NCBI GenBank assembly: GCA_021295735.1
Contig: JAGWBU010000001.1
Location: 1,559-56,252, forward strand
Reading direction: 5' to 3'
DNA from: Candidatus Poribacteria bacterium
GTDB lineage: Bacteria > Poribacteria > WGA-4E > WGA-3G
DNA: 54,694 bases
A program made the position numbers and the translations under genes. Each line of letters begins with the position of its first letter. Within the stretch, counting starts at the first letter, position 1. This document shows, piece by piece, positions 42,941 to 52,165 of the stretch. A model generated the notes under the pieces. That model ran no database searches and had not been told where the DNA came from. It saw only the letters and a program-made list of their open reading frames with translations.

Positions 42941-43714
42941 TTATAGAGGTCCAGATATTCCGCCATCTTTACGGACACGCCAGAAATGCAACGCCATCAG
43001 TAGACTTGCTACCAAAGGCACAGCAATACAGTGCAAAATATAGAATCTTAATAACGTTGATGGACCAACGATTGTCCCGCCAAGCAAAGCAAATCGGACA
43101 TCGTTTGCTTGGGTAACAATGTCAGTTGGTGCGAATGGGCCTTCATGTCCTAAAACAGGGGTGGCACGTGCCATATTCGTTCCGACTGTAACTGCCCAAT
43201 AAGCGAGTTGGTCCCACGGTAATAAGTAACCGGTGAAACTCAGAAAAAATGTAATAAGTAATAAGATAACGCCTACTGCCCAATTGAATTCACGCGGTTT
43301 TTTGTAGGAACCTGTCAAAAAGACTCGGAACATGTGCAGCATTACGGAAATAACCATACCGTGTGCTGCCCAGCGGTGCATGTTACGTAGGAGCATACCG
43401 AAAGGAATGTCAAATTCGAGAGCTTGTACATCACGGAAAGCATATTCGGCTACCGGGCGGTAGTAGAACATCAATAGCACGCCTGTGACAGCTGTTACAA
43501 GGAACATCAAAAAGGTGATGCCACCCATACACCATGTGAATCGGAAATTTAGTGCGTGGCGAGAAATACGAGGTGGATGTAAATGCAACCACACGTTTTG
43601 CAAAACCTGCAACGTGTAACGGCGACCAGTGTTTTCATAACCGTGGCGAAAAATAGATTTCCAAATATCCGAATTTGTAATCTTTTCTTTTAGTCCTTTA
43701 CGTTCTTCGTTCAT
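42941..43714 (-). CDS. Cytochrome b6-like subunit (N-terminal half of cytochrome b)
   Basis: A 257-residue protein with four helices. The heme b ligand pairs are His113/His228 and His127/His243; the 15-residue step in the last helix matches b6 rather than bc1 proteins. Cys62 lies in FTWCMGGITF, the same place as the Cys of cytochrome b6 (YCLGGITF) that anchors the extra covalent heme c-i (c-n). WDQLAYWAVTVGTN is the quinol-oxidation region. Together with the subunit-IV and Rieske genes it encodes a b6f-type quinol:acceptor complex. Confidence 0.93.
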   Translation of the reverse strand: MNEERKGLKEKITNSDIWKSIFRHGYENTGRRYTLQVLQNVWLHLHPPRISRHALNFRFTWCMGGITFLMFLVTAVTGVLLMFYYRPVAEYAFRDVQALEFDIPFGMLLRNMHRWAAHGMVISVMLHMFRVFLTGSYKKPREFNWAVGVILLLITFFLSFTGYLLPWDQLAYWAVTVGTNMARATPVLGHEGPFAPTDIVTQANDVRFALLGGTIVGPSTLLRFYILHCIAVPLVASLLMALHFWRVRKDGGISGPL

Positions 43715-43775
43715 TATCTTCCTTTTTCAGTCTGATGATGCATAGCATCCCTCAGACACAATGAATTCCTCCCGA

Positions 43776-44264
43776 TTAAACTTTCAAAGATGCACCAGGG
43801 TCGCCCCACTGATCTTTTTCACCCAAAAATTTTACCGATTTATCAATTTGAAGTTGACCATCTTCAGCCAAGGTAATCTTCACCCGTTCAAGTGGACGTG
43901 GCGCGGGTCCCTCATAGTTTATGCCATCTCGGTCAAAACCGCTACCATGACAAGGACACTTGAATTTACTCTCGGAACTAAGCCATCGGGGTGTACAGCC
44001 CAAATGCGTACAGGTTGTTAGTAATGCGTAAAATACACCATCCTCACGCCGAACAATCCAAACGCCAAAAGGCTCTTTTTTATATTTCTCGCTAACACTA
44101 CCTGCTGGATATTCTGCAGGAAAACCAGCTTTAAAGATAGACGACGGTTCATACAAAACACGCGGATAGAGATACCGTACTAACCCTGGACCAAAACATA
44201 ATCCGAGTGCCGATGTAAAACTTCCCCAACCGAGAAATGTGAAAAATTTACGTCGAGATGACAT
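43776..44264 (-). CDS. Rieske iron-sulfur protein of the b6-type complex
   Basis: A 162-residue protein with an N-terminal anchor and twin-Arg-like start (SSRRKFFTFLGWGSF), and the 2Fe-2S ligands in CTHLGC and CPCHGSGF. It moves electrons from quinol to the high-potential c hemes. It is the first gene of the respiratory super-cluster; the promoter should lie in the repeat-rich 500 bases upstream, though I could not pick a convincing one. Confidence 0.94.
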   Translation of the reverse strand: MSSRRKFFTFLGWGSFTSALGLCFGPGLVRYLYPRVLYEPSSIFKAGFPAEYPAGSVSEKYKKEPFGVWIVRREDGVFYALLTTCTHLGCTPRWLSSESKFKCPCHGSGFDRDGINYEGPAPRPLERVKITLAEDGQLQIDKSVKFLGEKDQWGDPGASLKV

Positions 44265-44390
44265 TCTGATTTCCTACCTAACCAAAGATTTTCATTATGC
44301 AAAAGTATAACACAATATAGGATTCTCTTGCATAAATTTTGTCCTTTTAAAATTGCTGCATCACGGATATCCGTGAATTTCAGAGTGTTG

Positions 44391-44643
44391 AAAGTTGAGT
44401 GAAATGACTGTGCCAAACCGTCTCATGCACAAAAAAATTGCATAGGCGTCAATTCAGTGATAGATATTCTTGTAGGAGGACTTTGTCCGCCCAATATAAT
44501 CGCGGTTGAAAACCGCTCCCACAAAGAAACTTACCAATTACCACCACCTTGTATAAATCCGATGTGGTTAGGAAACCACATCTACCTGGGTGGAGTCCAC
44601 TAAATTGAAACCTATGAGTTTCGCCTCAATCCACTCAACCTTT
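44391..44643. mobile_element. MITE-like inverted-repeat element A, downstream of the PPC-repeat gene
   Basis: Outer arms AAAGTTGAGTG (44391-44401) and CACTCAACCTTT (44632-44643), and inner arms ATAGGCGTCAATT (44442-44454) and AATTGAAACCTAT (44603-44615), are imperfect inverted copies. The inside is filled with REP-like hairpins (44472-44522 and GATGTGGTT-AGGA-AACCACATC at 44561-44582). The inner arms resemble those of element B at 47429-47700. The stretch 44265-44806 contains no gene. Confidence 0.65.
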
Positions 44644-44678
44644 GGTCAGCGGCTCATCATGCATCAGGTACAAAAAAA

Positions 44679-44705
44679 GGGACAGGCACAAGTACCTGTC
44701 CCTAC
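44679..44705. repeat. REP-like hairpin with GTAG foot (minus orientation)
   Basis: GGGACAGG (44679-44686) pairs perfectly with CCTGTCCC (44695-44702), followed by TAC, giving GTAGGGACAGG on the minus strand. Confidence 0.75.
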
Positions 44706-44806
44706 TATAGAATAAATCCAAACATTGACGACTACAAACATTCATTTGGTGAATTATCATAAACAATCTGACACGAGAAAGATCAACTTAACAACCAAAA
44801 ATAACT

Positions 44807-47299
44807 CTAACGAATAATCTTCACATTGATAATAGGACTATCCTGCTCAAAAGCCTTACCATTGATCACCGCTGTGGCACGGAATTTAACTTGGTAAGTT
44901 TTGGGTTCTAATGAACTGAGTGCCTCAAGATTAACCTCAACGTCACTTTCGTTAATAGGAATTGTTGCCTCAGGAACAGTTATGCCTTCAGGGACCGTTA
45001 TCGGCTTGATAGTAACGAAATCAGTAAAACTCCCTCGCCGAACAACGCTCATTGTAAGTTTAGCGGATTTTTTTATCGGTTCACTTTTTTCCGTTGGCTC
45101 ATCTGCTTGTTCAGTATTTTCTGTTGGACTTGGATTAGAGGCAGCGACAGTCTCACCTTCACCTGCAACCGCTATAGGAGGAGTTTCACCTGCTGTCTTT
45201 GGAAAAACAATACTAAACCTTAATGGCTCAATCGTAACAATAAATGGCGCTTCAAAAACTGTCAGAGGAATAGCAGGGGTTGATTCGGTGAAACTTTCCC
45301 GATTGATATTTGCTGTTCCACTAACGGAAATATAGCTTGTACCGGGGGTAGGAACAACAGAAAATTGTTCACGCCGTTCTACAGTGCCAGCACGGAGCGA
45401 AATCACTGCACTATTTTTTCCTGCTGGAATTGTGGCTTTTCCACCTGTAATACGCACTGGCATTCCCTGTACCGTAAGACCTATAGGTCCGTTAAAACCG
45501 TCTCTACGATCAGCTATCACGTGAAAATTCGTGGATTTGTTGTGAACCACATTTAAGTCAACATCTGCAAATGAGAGTGTAAATGGTGGTGCTTCCATCA
45601 CTGTCAGGAGAATTTCTTGTGGTGACGCAGTTGCTTCTATACGATTACCACCAATTGCACCAACGCCAACGATAGAAAATGGATGGAGCCCGAGTGCTGC
45701 ATCCGTAGGTGCAGTTATCGTCAACAACGTTTGATTCTGACCAGCATAAAGGATTGTGGGACTCACCACGAATCCTTTGGGTAAATCCGGAGAGTAGAAG
45801 CGGAGCGCTCCATTAAATCCGTCAACCCGCGCGGCAGAAACCGTCAACATCAATGTACCGCCTCTGCTGATGCGAGGATTATCAGTACTGACGTTTAAGC
45901 GAAAACTTGGATTAAGTGGGCGCACAGTGAGCCTGTAAGGATAATCCGCTCCACCTGCGTTATTCAAGTCGCGTACTGAAATACCATAATCGCCTGCTTC
46001 TGGGAACGTAAATGCAACAATCGCATCTGTTCCGCTCGCATCATCATTGACACTTAGGGCCTGTTCTTCAATGCTATCTTCCGCTTCTCCTTTTTTATGT
46101 AAATATATGGTCAGCAGCGGATCCAACTGTGAACGAAATTCGCGCGCTTTAACTTCAAAAACGAAACGTGTCCCTTTTTCTACTTTGATGGAAAACCGAT
46201 CGACGTCCTCGGCTTTCTCTATTTTACCATTTACTGTGATCGGTGTTCCGATTTTGTTTTCTTCTGCTAAAGCGTTATTCGGTTCTGTTTCATTTGTCTC
46301 GTTAAATTCACCTATTGCAAATGGATAGGGATTCGTTTCTAAACCGTTTGGTGTACTGACTCGCAGCTCTTGAATTCCGAGCGTCGCATTTGGCGAAATA
46401 TCAAGTTGGATTGTATTCACAGAACCTAAATTTGTTCCTGCAACATTAACATTGTTTGCAGCACCGCGTTTTCCACCCAGTGGGAAAACACTTTGCAGAT
46501 ATGGTAACTCGCCTATACTCAACCGATATAAGTAATTTCCACCACCTTGGTAGCGGATGTCGCGTAGGTAAAGTGTATATTCCCCTTCCTGTTCAGTTGT
46601 AAAATCAATAAACGAATCCAATCCGTTTCCATCTCCGCTTTTCGCCACCTCAGTTCCATTTGGGTCAAATAGTTCAATATAGGAATCTAAAGGGGAACCC
46701 ATGCGTTGTGCGTTTATATCACAAATAAGACGCGCGCCTTTTTTGAGTTTAAAACGGAACATATCAACATCATCAATTGATGCAACCACACCGTTTACAG
46801 TAACAGGCAATTCAAGCATGTTTGCTTCAGCAGGTGTCGCATTTGGCTCCTGTTCCTTGATCTCAGGAAGGTCGCCAACGATAAAGTTTTGCGGGTTGGA
46901 GACACCGTTTGGTGTGATAAGACGTATTTGATGGTTGCCTAAAGGGGCTTCAGGTGCAATTTGGAATGAAATAACTAAGCGAGGATTGTTTGGAATGTTG
47001 CCAGAAATACCTGATCCATTAAAACGGACTCTTGCTGCTGGAGATTTTTTCTTTATTTTTGCTGTGATTCCTTCCTTACTAAACCATATCTCAGCATTCT
47101 CGTTGATGTTTTTGCCTTCAAGTGTAATATCAATGGTTTGTCCGCGCTGTGCTGCGCGAGGTGAAACACTTGTCAGCTGCGGTGCGACCTGTGCATGTGC
47201 TAAACCTACAATAAAAAAAAGAGACAGAACTCCTTGAATTAGAAAATTTTGACGTTTGTGTCCTGTTTTTGCTTGTTTACAAAATAGTGTATCAGGCAT
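44807..47299 (-). CDS. Large secreted protein with IPT-like and PPC (pre-peptidase C-terminal) domains
   Basis: An 830-residue exported protein with a signal peptide (about residues 17-37, FLIQGVLSLFFIVGLAHAQ). An IPT-like beta domain follows (PQLTSVSPRAAQRGQTIDITLEGKN), then two PPC-type modules (EPNATPAEANMLELPVTVNGVV...DMFRFKLKKGARLICDI; EPNNALAEENKIGTPITVNGKIE...DRFSIKVEKGTRFVFEV), and several more beta-sandwich repeats. This architecture is common in planctomycetes and Poribacteria beside DUF1501/DUF1549 genes, and a DUF1501 gene lies upstream. Probably envelope or extracellular; no catalytic motif. Confidence 0.85.
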   Translation of the reverse strand: MPDTLFCKQAKTGHKRQNFLIQGVLSLFFIVGLAHAQVAPQLTSVSPRAAQRGQTIDITLEGKNINENAEIWFSKEGITAKIKKKSPAARVRFNGSGISGNIPNNPRLVISFQIAPEAPLGNHQIRLITPNGVSNPQNFIVGDLPEIKEQEPNATPAEANMLELPVTVNGVVASIDDVDMFRFKLKKGARLICDINAQRMGSPLDSYIELFDPNGTEVAKSGDGNGLDSFIDFTTEQEGEYTLYLRDIRYQGGGNYLYRLSIGELPYLQSVFPLGGKRGAANNVNVAGTNLGSVNTIQLDISPNATLGIQELRVSTPNGLETNPYPFAIGEFNETNETEPNNALAEENKIGTPITVNGKIEKAEDVDRFSIKVEKGTRFVFEVKAREFRSQLDPLLTIYLHKKGEAEDSIEEQALSVNDDASGTDAIVAFTFPEAGDYGISVRDLNNAGGADYPYRLTVRPLNPSFRLNVSTDNPRISRGGTLMLTVSAARVDGFNGALRFYSPDLPKGFVVSPTILYAGQNQTLLTITAPTDAALGLHPFSIVGVGAIGGNRIEATASPQEILLTVMEAPPFTLSFADVDLNVVHNKSTNFHVIADRRDGFNGPIGLTVQGMPVRITGGKATIPAGKNSAVISLRAGTVERREQFSVVPTPGTSYISVSGTANINRESFTESTPAIPLTVFEAPFIVTIEPLRFSIVFPKTAGETPPIAVAGEGETVAASNPSPTENTEQADEPTEKSEPIKKSAKLTMSVVRRGSFTDFVTIKPITVPEGITVPEATIPINESDVEVNLEALSSLEPKTYQVKFRATAVINGKAFEQDSPIINVKIIR

Positions 47300-47428
47300 A
47301 TTTTATTACCTCTTTACCGGTGCAGTCGTTTACTGCGTCAAATAAAATTGTGATATTGATTTGCTTAAGAAGTGTGGGTAATATCAGGGATCTGAACCTG
47401 AAACTACAGTATTAGGTTTAAACTATCT

Positions 47429-47700
47429 ATAGGTTGGGTTGAACACCGTGAACCTATAGGCGTCAATTTAAGGATTTATTTCAGGTTTCACACATTTTAA
47501 CCAAAACAACACCGCAACCCCGATTGTAGGGGCGGGTCCCTGTGCCCGCCCGTTGTTTAAATACATCAGATATGGCGGGGCACCAAATCAACGGTATGAA
47601 TGCCTTATGGCATTCCCCGGGACCCCGCCCTACAATGTGTGACGGGATTTGCCCACTAAATTGACGCCTATGGGTTTCGCTATTGCTCTACCCAACCTAT
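47429..47700. mobile_element. MITE-like inverted-repeat element B with nested REP-like pair
   Basis: Two sets of perfect inverted arms: ATAGGTTGGGT (47429-47439) with ACCCAACCTAT (47690-47700), and a 15-base arm at 47456-47470 with 47657-47671. Nested within is a second inverted pair at 47523-47540 and 47619-47636, both with the GTAG/CTAC foot, around two GC-rich hairpins. The total is 272 bases with no coding. It is related to element A on the other side of the PPC-repeat gene. Confidence 0.8.
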
Positions 47701-47741
47701 GAAGTACCGGTGAGTATTGCTAAATTTCGCCATATATTAGA

Positions 47742-47780
47742 AAACCTGTGCTTGAACTTCAATCGTCCAAACACAGGTTT
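47742..47780 (-). terminator. Candidate transcription terminator after the DUF1501 gene
   Basis: A 9-bp perfect stem (AAACCTGTG/CACAGGTTT) with a 21-base loop begins 18 bases beyond the stop codon of the DUF1501 gene. On the minus strand it is followed by TTTTCTAATAT. The loop is long for an intrinsic terminator, so confidence is moderate. Confidence 0.5.
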
Positions 47781-47797
47781 CAGTATTAGAACTAAAT

Positions 47798-49243
47798 TTA
47801 GAATATCCCTGTAATCACTTCGCCTTTGACCAATTCACGTGGTTGGTCTAAGTGGTTCATTACGATTGTGTGCGGGTCAATACCGAGCGTATGGTAAATC
47901 GTAGCGAGGATATCCCGCGGATGCACCGGATTTTCAAGTGGTGTTGAACCTGTTGCATCAGACTTACCGTAAACCTGACCACCTTTGACACCAGCACCAG
48001 CGATTAAACCGGTATAGCAATACGGCCAGTGATCACGACCATCAGGCGCGTTTCCGTTTCCTGATGTGCTAATACCCATACGAGGTGAGCGACCAAATTC
48101 ACCAATAGCGAGCACAAGCGTTTCCTCTAACATACCCTTCTGATCTAAATCTTCGAGCAGTGAAGAAACTGCACTATCTAACTTGGGACAGTGAAGGTTT
48201 TTCAGCGGACCGAAGTTGGCTGCGTGGGTATCCCATGCCGTAGTATTTGGGTTGCCGTTCGCAACAGAAGGCCAGTTCACCTGTACAAATCGTGTGCCAG
48301 CTTCAACCAATCGACGTGCAAGAAGTGCACTCTGACCAAATGTATGGCGACCATATTTGTCACGCATTTCATCAGCCTCCTGCGACAAATCAAACGCATT
48401 ACGTGCTTTCTGTGACAAGATGAGGTCATACGCTTTTTCATAGTATTCGTTCAGTGCGTAGGAATCCGCTACCTTGTCAATTTCAGGCATATTGGCGTTA
48501 ATCGTTTCAAGAAGCGTTTTCCGCCGCTGTAACCGAGCAGGTGGAATTTCTGGACGGAGCGTCAAATCATCAAGATTTATCTCCGTATTGGGATCCTGGA
48601 AGAGAAAATATGGGTCATACGCTCTACCGAGGAAACCCGCATTTCCACCTTTACCGATGATACCACTTTCCTGCATTGGACGCGGGAGTTGGACTGCTGC
48701 CAACATCGGTTCATCTGGTGGTCTGAACTTGGAAATATGTGCTGCAGCATTTGGATGATCGGCAGGAGAAGGTGGGTCAAGCTGCCCCGAAGGTGCAACC
48801 TTGTCCGGTGTTTCGCCTGTAACCATTTGATACATGGCAGCGGTGTGATTGAAAAGTCCTGCTGGCGTGTAGCTTACTGAACGGATAAGACATGCTTTAT
48901 CCATCTGTTTTGCCAAAAGCGGCATTGTCTCTGACAATTGAATGCCGTCAACATTTGTTGGGATAGGATTAAATTCACCACGGATATTAGAAGGTGCATC
49001 TGGCTTTGGATCCCAGATATCAATGTGACTTGGTCCGCCTTGCAAGAACAGCAAAATGACAGAATTGGCTTTGCCCCAACCGTTTAGAGGCTTCGCGGGG
49101 TCAACTGTCGTGCTTGCCTTGGCTTGGAGTGACAATACTTGTGGTAGGCTAATGCCCAGCATCGCCGCGCCACCTACGCGGAGAAATTCCCTACGTGAGA
49201 ACCCATCACATAATCTTCCGGGTGCTTGTGGTAACGATAACAT
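47798..49243 (-). CDS. DUF1501 protein with Tat signal
   Basis: A 481-residue exported protein. It has a twin-arginine signal (SRREFLRVGGAAMLGISLP) and an alkaline-phosphatase/sulfatase-like fold as in the DUF1501 family (FLQGGPSHIDIWDPKPDAP; LVLAIGEFGRSPRM; GRDHWPYCYTGLIAGAGVKGGQVYG). Start ATG 49243, with GGAGG upstream, was preferred to the TTG beside it. DUF1501 genes are nearly always next to DUF1549/1553 genes in planctomycete-type genomes, as here; the biochemical role is unknown. Confidence 0.9.
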   Translation of the reverse strand: MLSLPQAPGRLCDGFSRREFLRVGGAAMLGISLPQVLSLQAKASTTVDPAKPLNGWGKANSVILLFLQGGPSHIDIWDPKPDAPSNIRGEFNPIPTNVDGIQLSETMPLLAKQMDKACLIRSVSYTPAGLFNHTAAMYQMVTGETPDKVAPSGQLDPPSPADHPNAAAHISKFRPPDEPMLAAVQLPRPMQESGIIGKGGNAGFLGRAYDPYFLFQDPNTEINLDDLTLRPEIPPARLQRRKTLLETINANMPEIDKVADSYALNEYYEKAYDLILSQKARNAFDLSQEADEMRDKYGRHTFGQSALLARRLVEAGTRFVQVNWPSVANGNPNTTAWDTHAANFGPLKNLHCPKLDSAVSSLLEDLDQKGMLEETLVLAIGEFGRSPRMGISTSGNGNAPDGRDHWPYCYTGLIAGAGVKGGQVYGKSDATGSTPLENPVHPRDILATIYHTLGIDPHTIVMNHLDQPRELVKGEVITGIF

Positions 49244-49307
49244 CAATTATATCCTCCATTATTTGCGCTAACTTCCGTTTTTTGAAGCGCACAAATCGGT
49301 TTCGGGC

Positions 49308-51785
49308 TTATCGGTTGAATAAGAACGCGGGACTATTAATCAGTGCCCACATTAAATCTTGCGCGCCTTCCTCTTTTGATTCAGCCTTTGCAAGATATTC
49401 AACTGCTGTCTTATATTCATTTTCTTGCGGTAACCGAGCAAATGTTGCCAGGTACATCTCTTCAATGAGTGTACGATCATCCTCATTAGCTTTAATGAGT
49501 TTAGCAATTCGTCCATTAGGATCAATAATCGCATTTGCAACTGTCGGTCCGTTGATAAGGTTCATCGCATGGGCGAGGCTTACTTCTGTTGTTCTTTCAC
49601 ATTCACATGAACTTTCACGTTCTGGACGACCAAACAATTTCAAAAATCCGTCATCCTTCACTTTGCTGTCCGGTAGTTGAACAGCGCGAAAATCTTTCGG
49701 TACACCTTCGAACTTCGGCTGACTTCCCGTAGCAACACCGATTGCATCTAACAACTGTTCTGCTGTCAAACGTCGTGCGGTTGCATATGAGAAATTAATG
49801 GTATCTGCTTTATTCCATTTGTTCGTTTTGATACTCTGTTGATAGGTTCGGGAACGAGCGATTGTTTTCATGATATGTTTCATGTCAAACCCGCTCTCCA
49901 CGAAATCTTTTGTCAGCGCATCAAGCAATTCCGGATTGACAGGCGGGTTGCTTGTTCTGATATCATCAACCGGTTCAATGATACCGCGTCCCATGAAGTA
50001 ACTCCATATACGGTTTACACCTGCTTTTGCGAACATCGGATTCTCAGAGGATGTGAGCCATTCTGCCAGGGATTCACGTTTATCAGCTGCATCTTTCTTT
50101 GTTTCACCAAATGGCACTGATGCATCAACAACCGCTAAAGTTCGCGGATGCTTCACTGGAGTTGGACTGAAACTTGCGTATACAACCTCTTCACCCGGCA
50201 ATCGTCCGTTTTTCACTTTAACATCTGAGAAAAATGCCCCCAATTCATAGTATTGATTCTGGGTCCATACTTCAAACGGATGATCGTGGCATTTGTTACA
50301 AGAGAATCGAACGCCAAGGAAAAGTTGAGTCGTATTTTCCACAGCAGCGGTGTATTCACGCGAGACACGGAAATAATTTGCTGCTGGATTAGCATAAGCA
50401 CTACCAGTAGCAGTAATCAGGTCATGCACGAATTGGTTATATGGACGATTTTCTGAAATTGACTCCTGTATCCACTGCTGGAAAAGCCACATGCCGCGTT
50501 CACCGAGGAATTTACGGTTCGACTGCAACAAGTCACCCCATTTATGTGTCCAATGGTCAACAAATTCGGGGGTTTCAGCCAATACATCAATCAATTTTTC
50601 CCGTTTTTCCTTAGACGGTGTTTCATCCATAAGGAAACTTCGCACCTTTTCTGGTCCTGGCGGAAGCCCTGTCATATCAAAGTAAATACGGCGAACAAAC
50701 TCTTCATCTGTGCATAGTTCAGATGGCAAAATCTTCAACCGTTTCAGTTTGTTATGGACATGTGTATCAATGTAGTTGTATTCTGGCGTTTCAACCCATT
50801 CGAAACCACTTCTGTCACCCATAACGATGATACCGTTCGTGCTATAGGCACCCTCATATCGGGTTAGGATAGCAGTTTCACCACGACGTTCCGCTGTTAC
50901 GACACCTTCATCAGTTACTTTCGCGACCTCATTCACACTACTGGTGAATTTTGCTTCACGGGTAACATCGCGTGTTGTTCCATCAGGATAGTGCGCAATA
51001 ACTATCAACTGCTGCTTATTTCCGGGCATAGACAATTCCGCGGATCCTGGAATCACCTCTAACCTTTCAACTCGCTGCGTTGTTTCCACGTCAGATGCTA
51101 CACCTTCACTTATCCACTGATGGATAAGTTTGTAATCACGCGTACCTGGGGCGATCACCTGTCCGCCTTTGTGTGGAACCTCCGATGTCGTTTTGAGCAG
51201 CATCAGACTCTGTTCGGGAAATGCACGATTGAAGCGGCGACCAGATATATCTTCAATCAGAAGTTCGTAATCAAATTCTGGATCGTATCCGCGAAGTGAG
51301 AGTTTAAAACCGTTTTTACCTTTTGCAGCGCCGTGGCACGTGCCGTTATTACAACCTGCATGGCTCAAAATTGGCATTACATCTCGCACAAAACTAACTG
51401 GTGGTGCTTCAATGCTTTTGACTGCTACCGGTAATTCTACGCTGACATTTTTGACTGTAACTCTAATTGCAGTAGTTCCAACTGAATTTGGAAAGATGTA
51501 GCCATCTTCATGCACTGTTACATCTTCTGATGTAGGTTTTAGCATTGCCCAAGACGTTACATCAATCCATTTTCCATCTTTAGTTTGTCCCGAAACAAGC
51601 ACACGACGACCGTCGCGCGCATGCGCTAACGTTAAGGAATCGGGATGAGTCTTCAACGCTTTAATTTCGGGAATATCTACACTCGGTGCTGTCTCCTCCA
51701 TCTGACTCCAGCTTGAATATTGAAACATCAAGCAGCAGGAGAATGTGATAAGGAGTGTAGCAACCAAGTTATAACTGAGTTTCAC
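49308..51785 (-). CDS. DUF1549/DUF1553 protein with a cytochrome c-like head
   Basis: An 825-residue exported protein. A GTG start at 51785 fits best: GGAGG lies five bases upstream and the protein then opens with a signal peptide (KLSYNLVATLLITFSCCLMF); an ATG at 51797 overlaps that ribosome site. Next come an Ig-like region, a planctomycete-type cytochrome c motif (HAGCNNGTCHGAAKG), a second Ig-like (BIG2) region, then DUF1549 (FVRRIYFDMTGLPPGPEKV...YNQFVHDLITATG; FSCNKCHDHPFEVWTQ) and DUF1553 (NRIWSYFMGRGIIEPVDDI). It forms an operon with the DUF1501 gene. Confidence 0.9.
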   Translation of the reverse strand: MKLSYNLVATLLITFSCCLMFQYSSWSQMEETAPSVDIPEIKALKTHPDSLTLAHARDGRRVLVSGQTKDGKWIDVTSWAMLKPTSEDVTVHEDGYIFPNSVGTTAIRVTVKNVSVELPVAVKSIEAPPVSFVRDVMPILSHAGCNNGTCHGAAKGKNGFKLSLRGYDPEFDYELLIEDISGRRFNRAFPEQSLMLLKTTSEVPHKGGQVIAPGTRDYKLIHQWISEGVASDVETTQRVERLEVIPGSAELSMPGNKQQLIVIAHYPDGTTRDVTREAKFTSSVNEVAKVTDEGVVTAERRGETAILTRYEGAYSTNGIIVMGDRSGFEWVETPEYNYIDTHVHNKLKRLKILPSELCTDEEFVRRIYFDMTGLPPGPEKVRSFLMDETPSKEKREKLIDVLAETPEFVDHWTHKWGDLLQSNRKFLGERGMWLFQQWIQESISENRPYNQFVHDLITATGSAYANPAANYFRVSREYTAAVENTTQLFLGVRFSCNKCHDHPFEVWTQNQYYELGAFFSDVKVKNGRLPGEEVVYASFSPTPVKHPRTLAVVDASVPFGETKKDAADKRESLAEWLTSSENPMFAKAGVNRIWSYFMGRGIIEPVDDIRTSNPPVNPELLDALTKDFVESGFDMKHIMKTIARSRTYQQSIKTNKWNKADTINFSYATARRLTAEQLLDAIGVATGSQPKFEGVPKDFRAVQLPDSKVKDDGFLKLFGRPERESSCECERTTEVSLAHAMNLINGPTVANAIIDPNGRIAKLIKANEDDRTLIEEMYLATFARLPQENEYKTAVEYLAKAESKEEGAQDLMWALINSPAFLFNR

Positions 51786-51849
51786 ATTAACCTCCATAAG
51801 TGGTATGAAACTTAACCTTGCGGTGTAACCCGCTTAATTATTTTATACC

Positions 51850-52002
51850 TAACGTGAGTTCGGTACAAGCATTCAATGTCCACTATAAGTGAGAATATTA
51901 ACCAAATAATGGTTTTGCTTTGAAGAAAAACCCTAAATCCCCTTATCTAGGGGACTTGCAGTCCGTTTTCTGGTTCAAAATTCTTAAACCGAACTCACGT
52001 TA
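51850..52002. mobile_element. MITE with 15-bp perfect terminal inverted repeats and TA at both ends
   Basis: 51850-51864 and 51988-52002 are perfect inverted copies (TAACGTGAGTTCGGT and its complement). If the outer TA is the duplicated target, the element proper is ACGTGAGTTCGGT...ACCGAACTCACGT, as expected for TA-targeting transposases. It encodes nothing; an internal CCCCT-TATCT-AGGGG hairpin lies at about 51942-51956. Confidence 0.85.
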
Positions 52003-52009
52003 ACAACAA

Positions 52010-52125
52010 GACTTACGCACACGCGGTAGGCGCGTTTTGTAAACGCACCGATAACTCAGGATTCTGGTGAAAAATACGACATTTTAACCATGATTATTGC
52101 AAAAATCTCGAAAACTGCGTAAGTC
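52010..52125. mobile_element. Second MITE-like element with GACTTACGCA ends and an internal REP-like hairpin
   Basis: GACTTACGCA (52010-52019) and TGCGTAAGTC (52116-52125) are perfect inverted ends. Inside, GTAGGCGCGTTT-TGT-AAACGCACC (from about 52026) is another GTAG-footed hairpin. It abuts the previous element, eight bases away. Confidence 0.7.
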
Positions 52126-52165
52126 CTGGTTAATTTAAGGTCTTCTATATTTATCAAAAACATAA

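Noticed and set aside
44391..44705. Series of hairpins considered as a CRISPR array
   Set aside because: The units differ in sequence and spacing, with no constant direct repeat and no cas genes.
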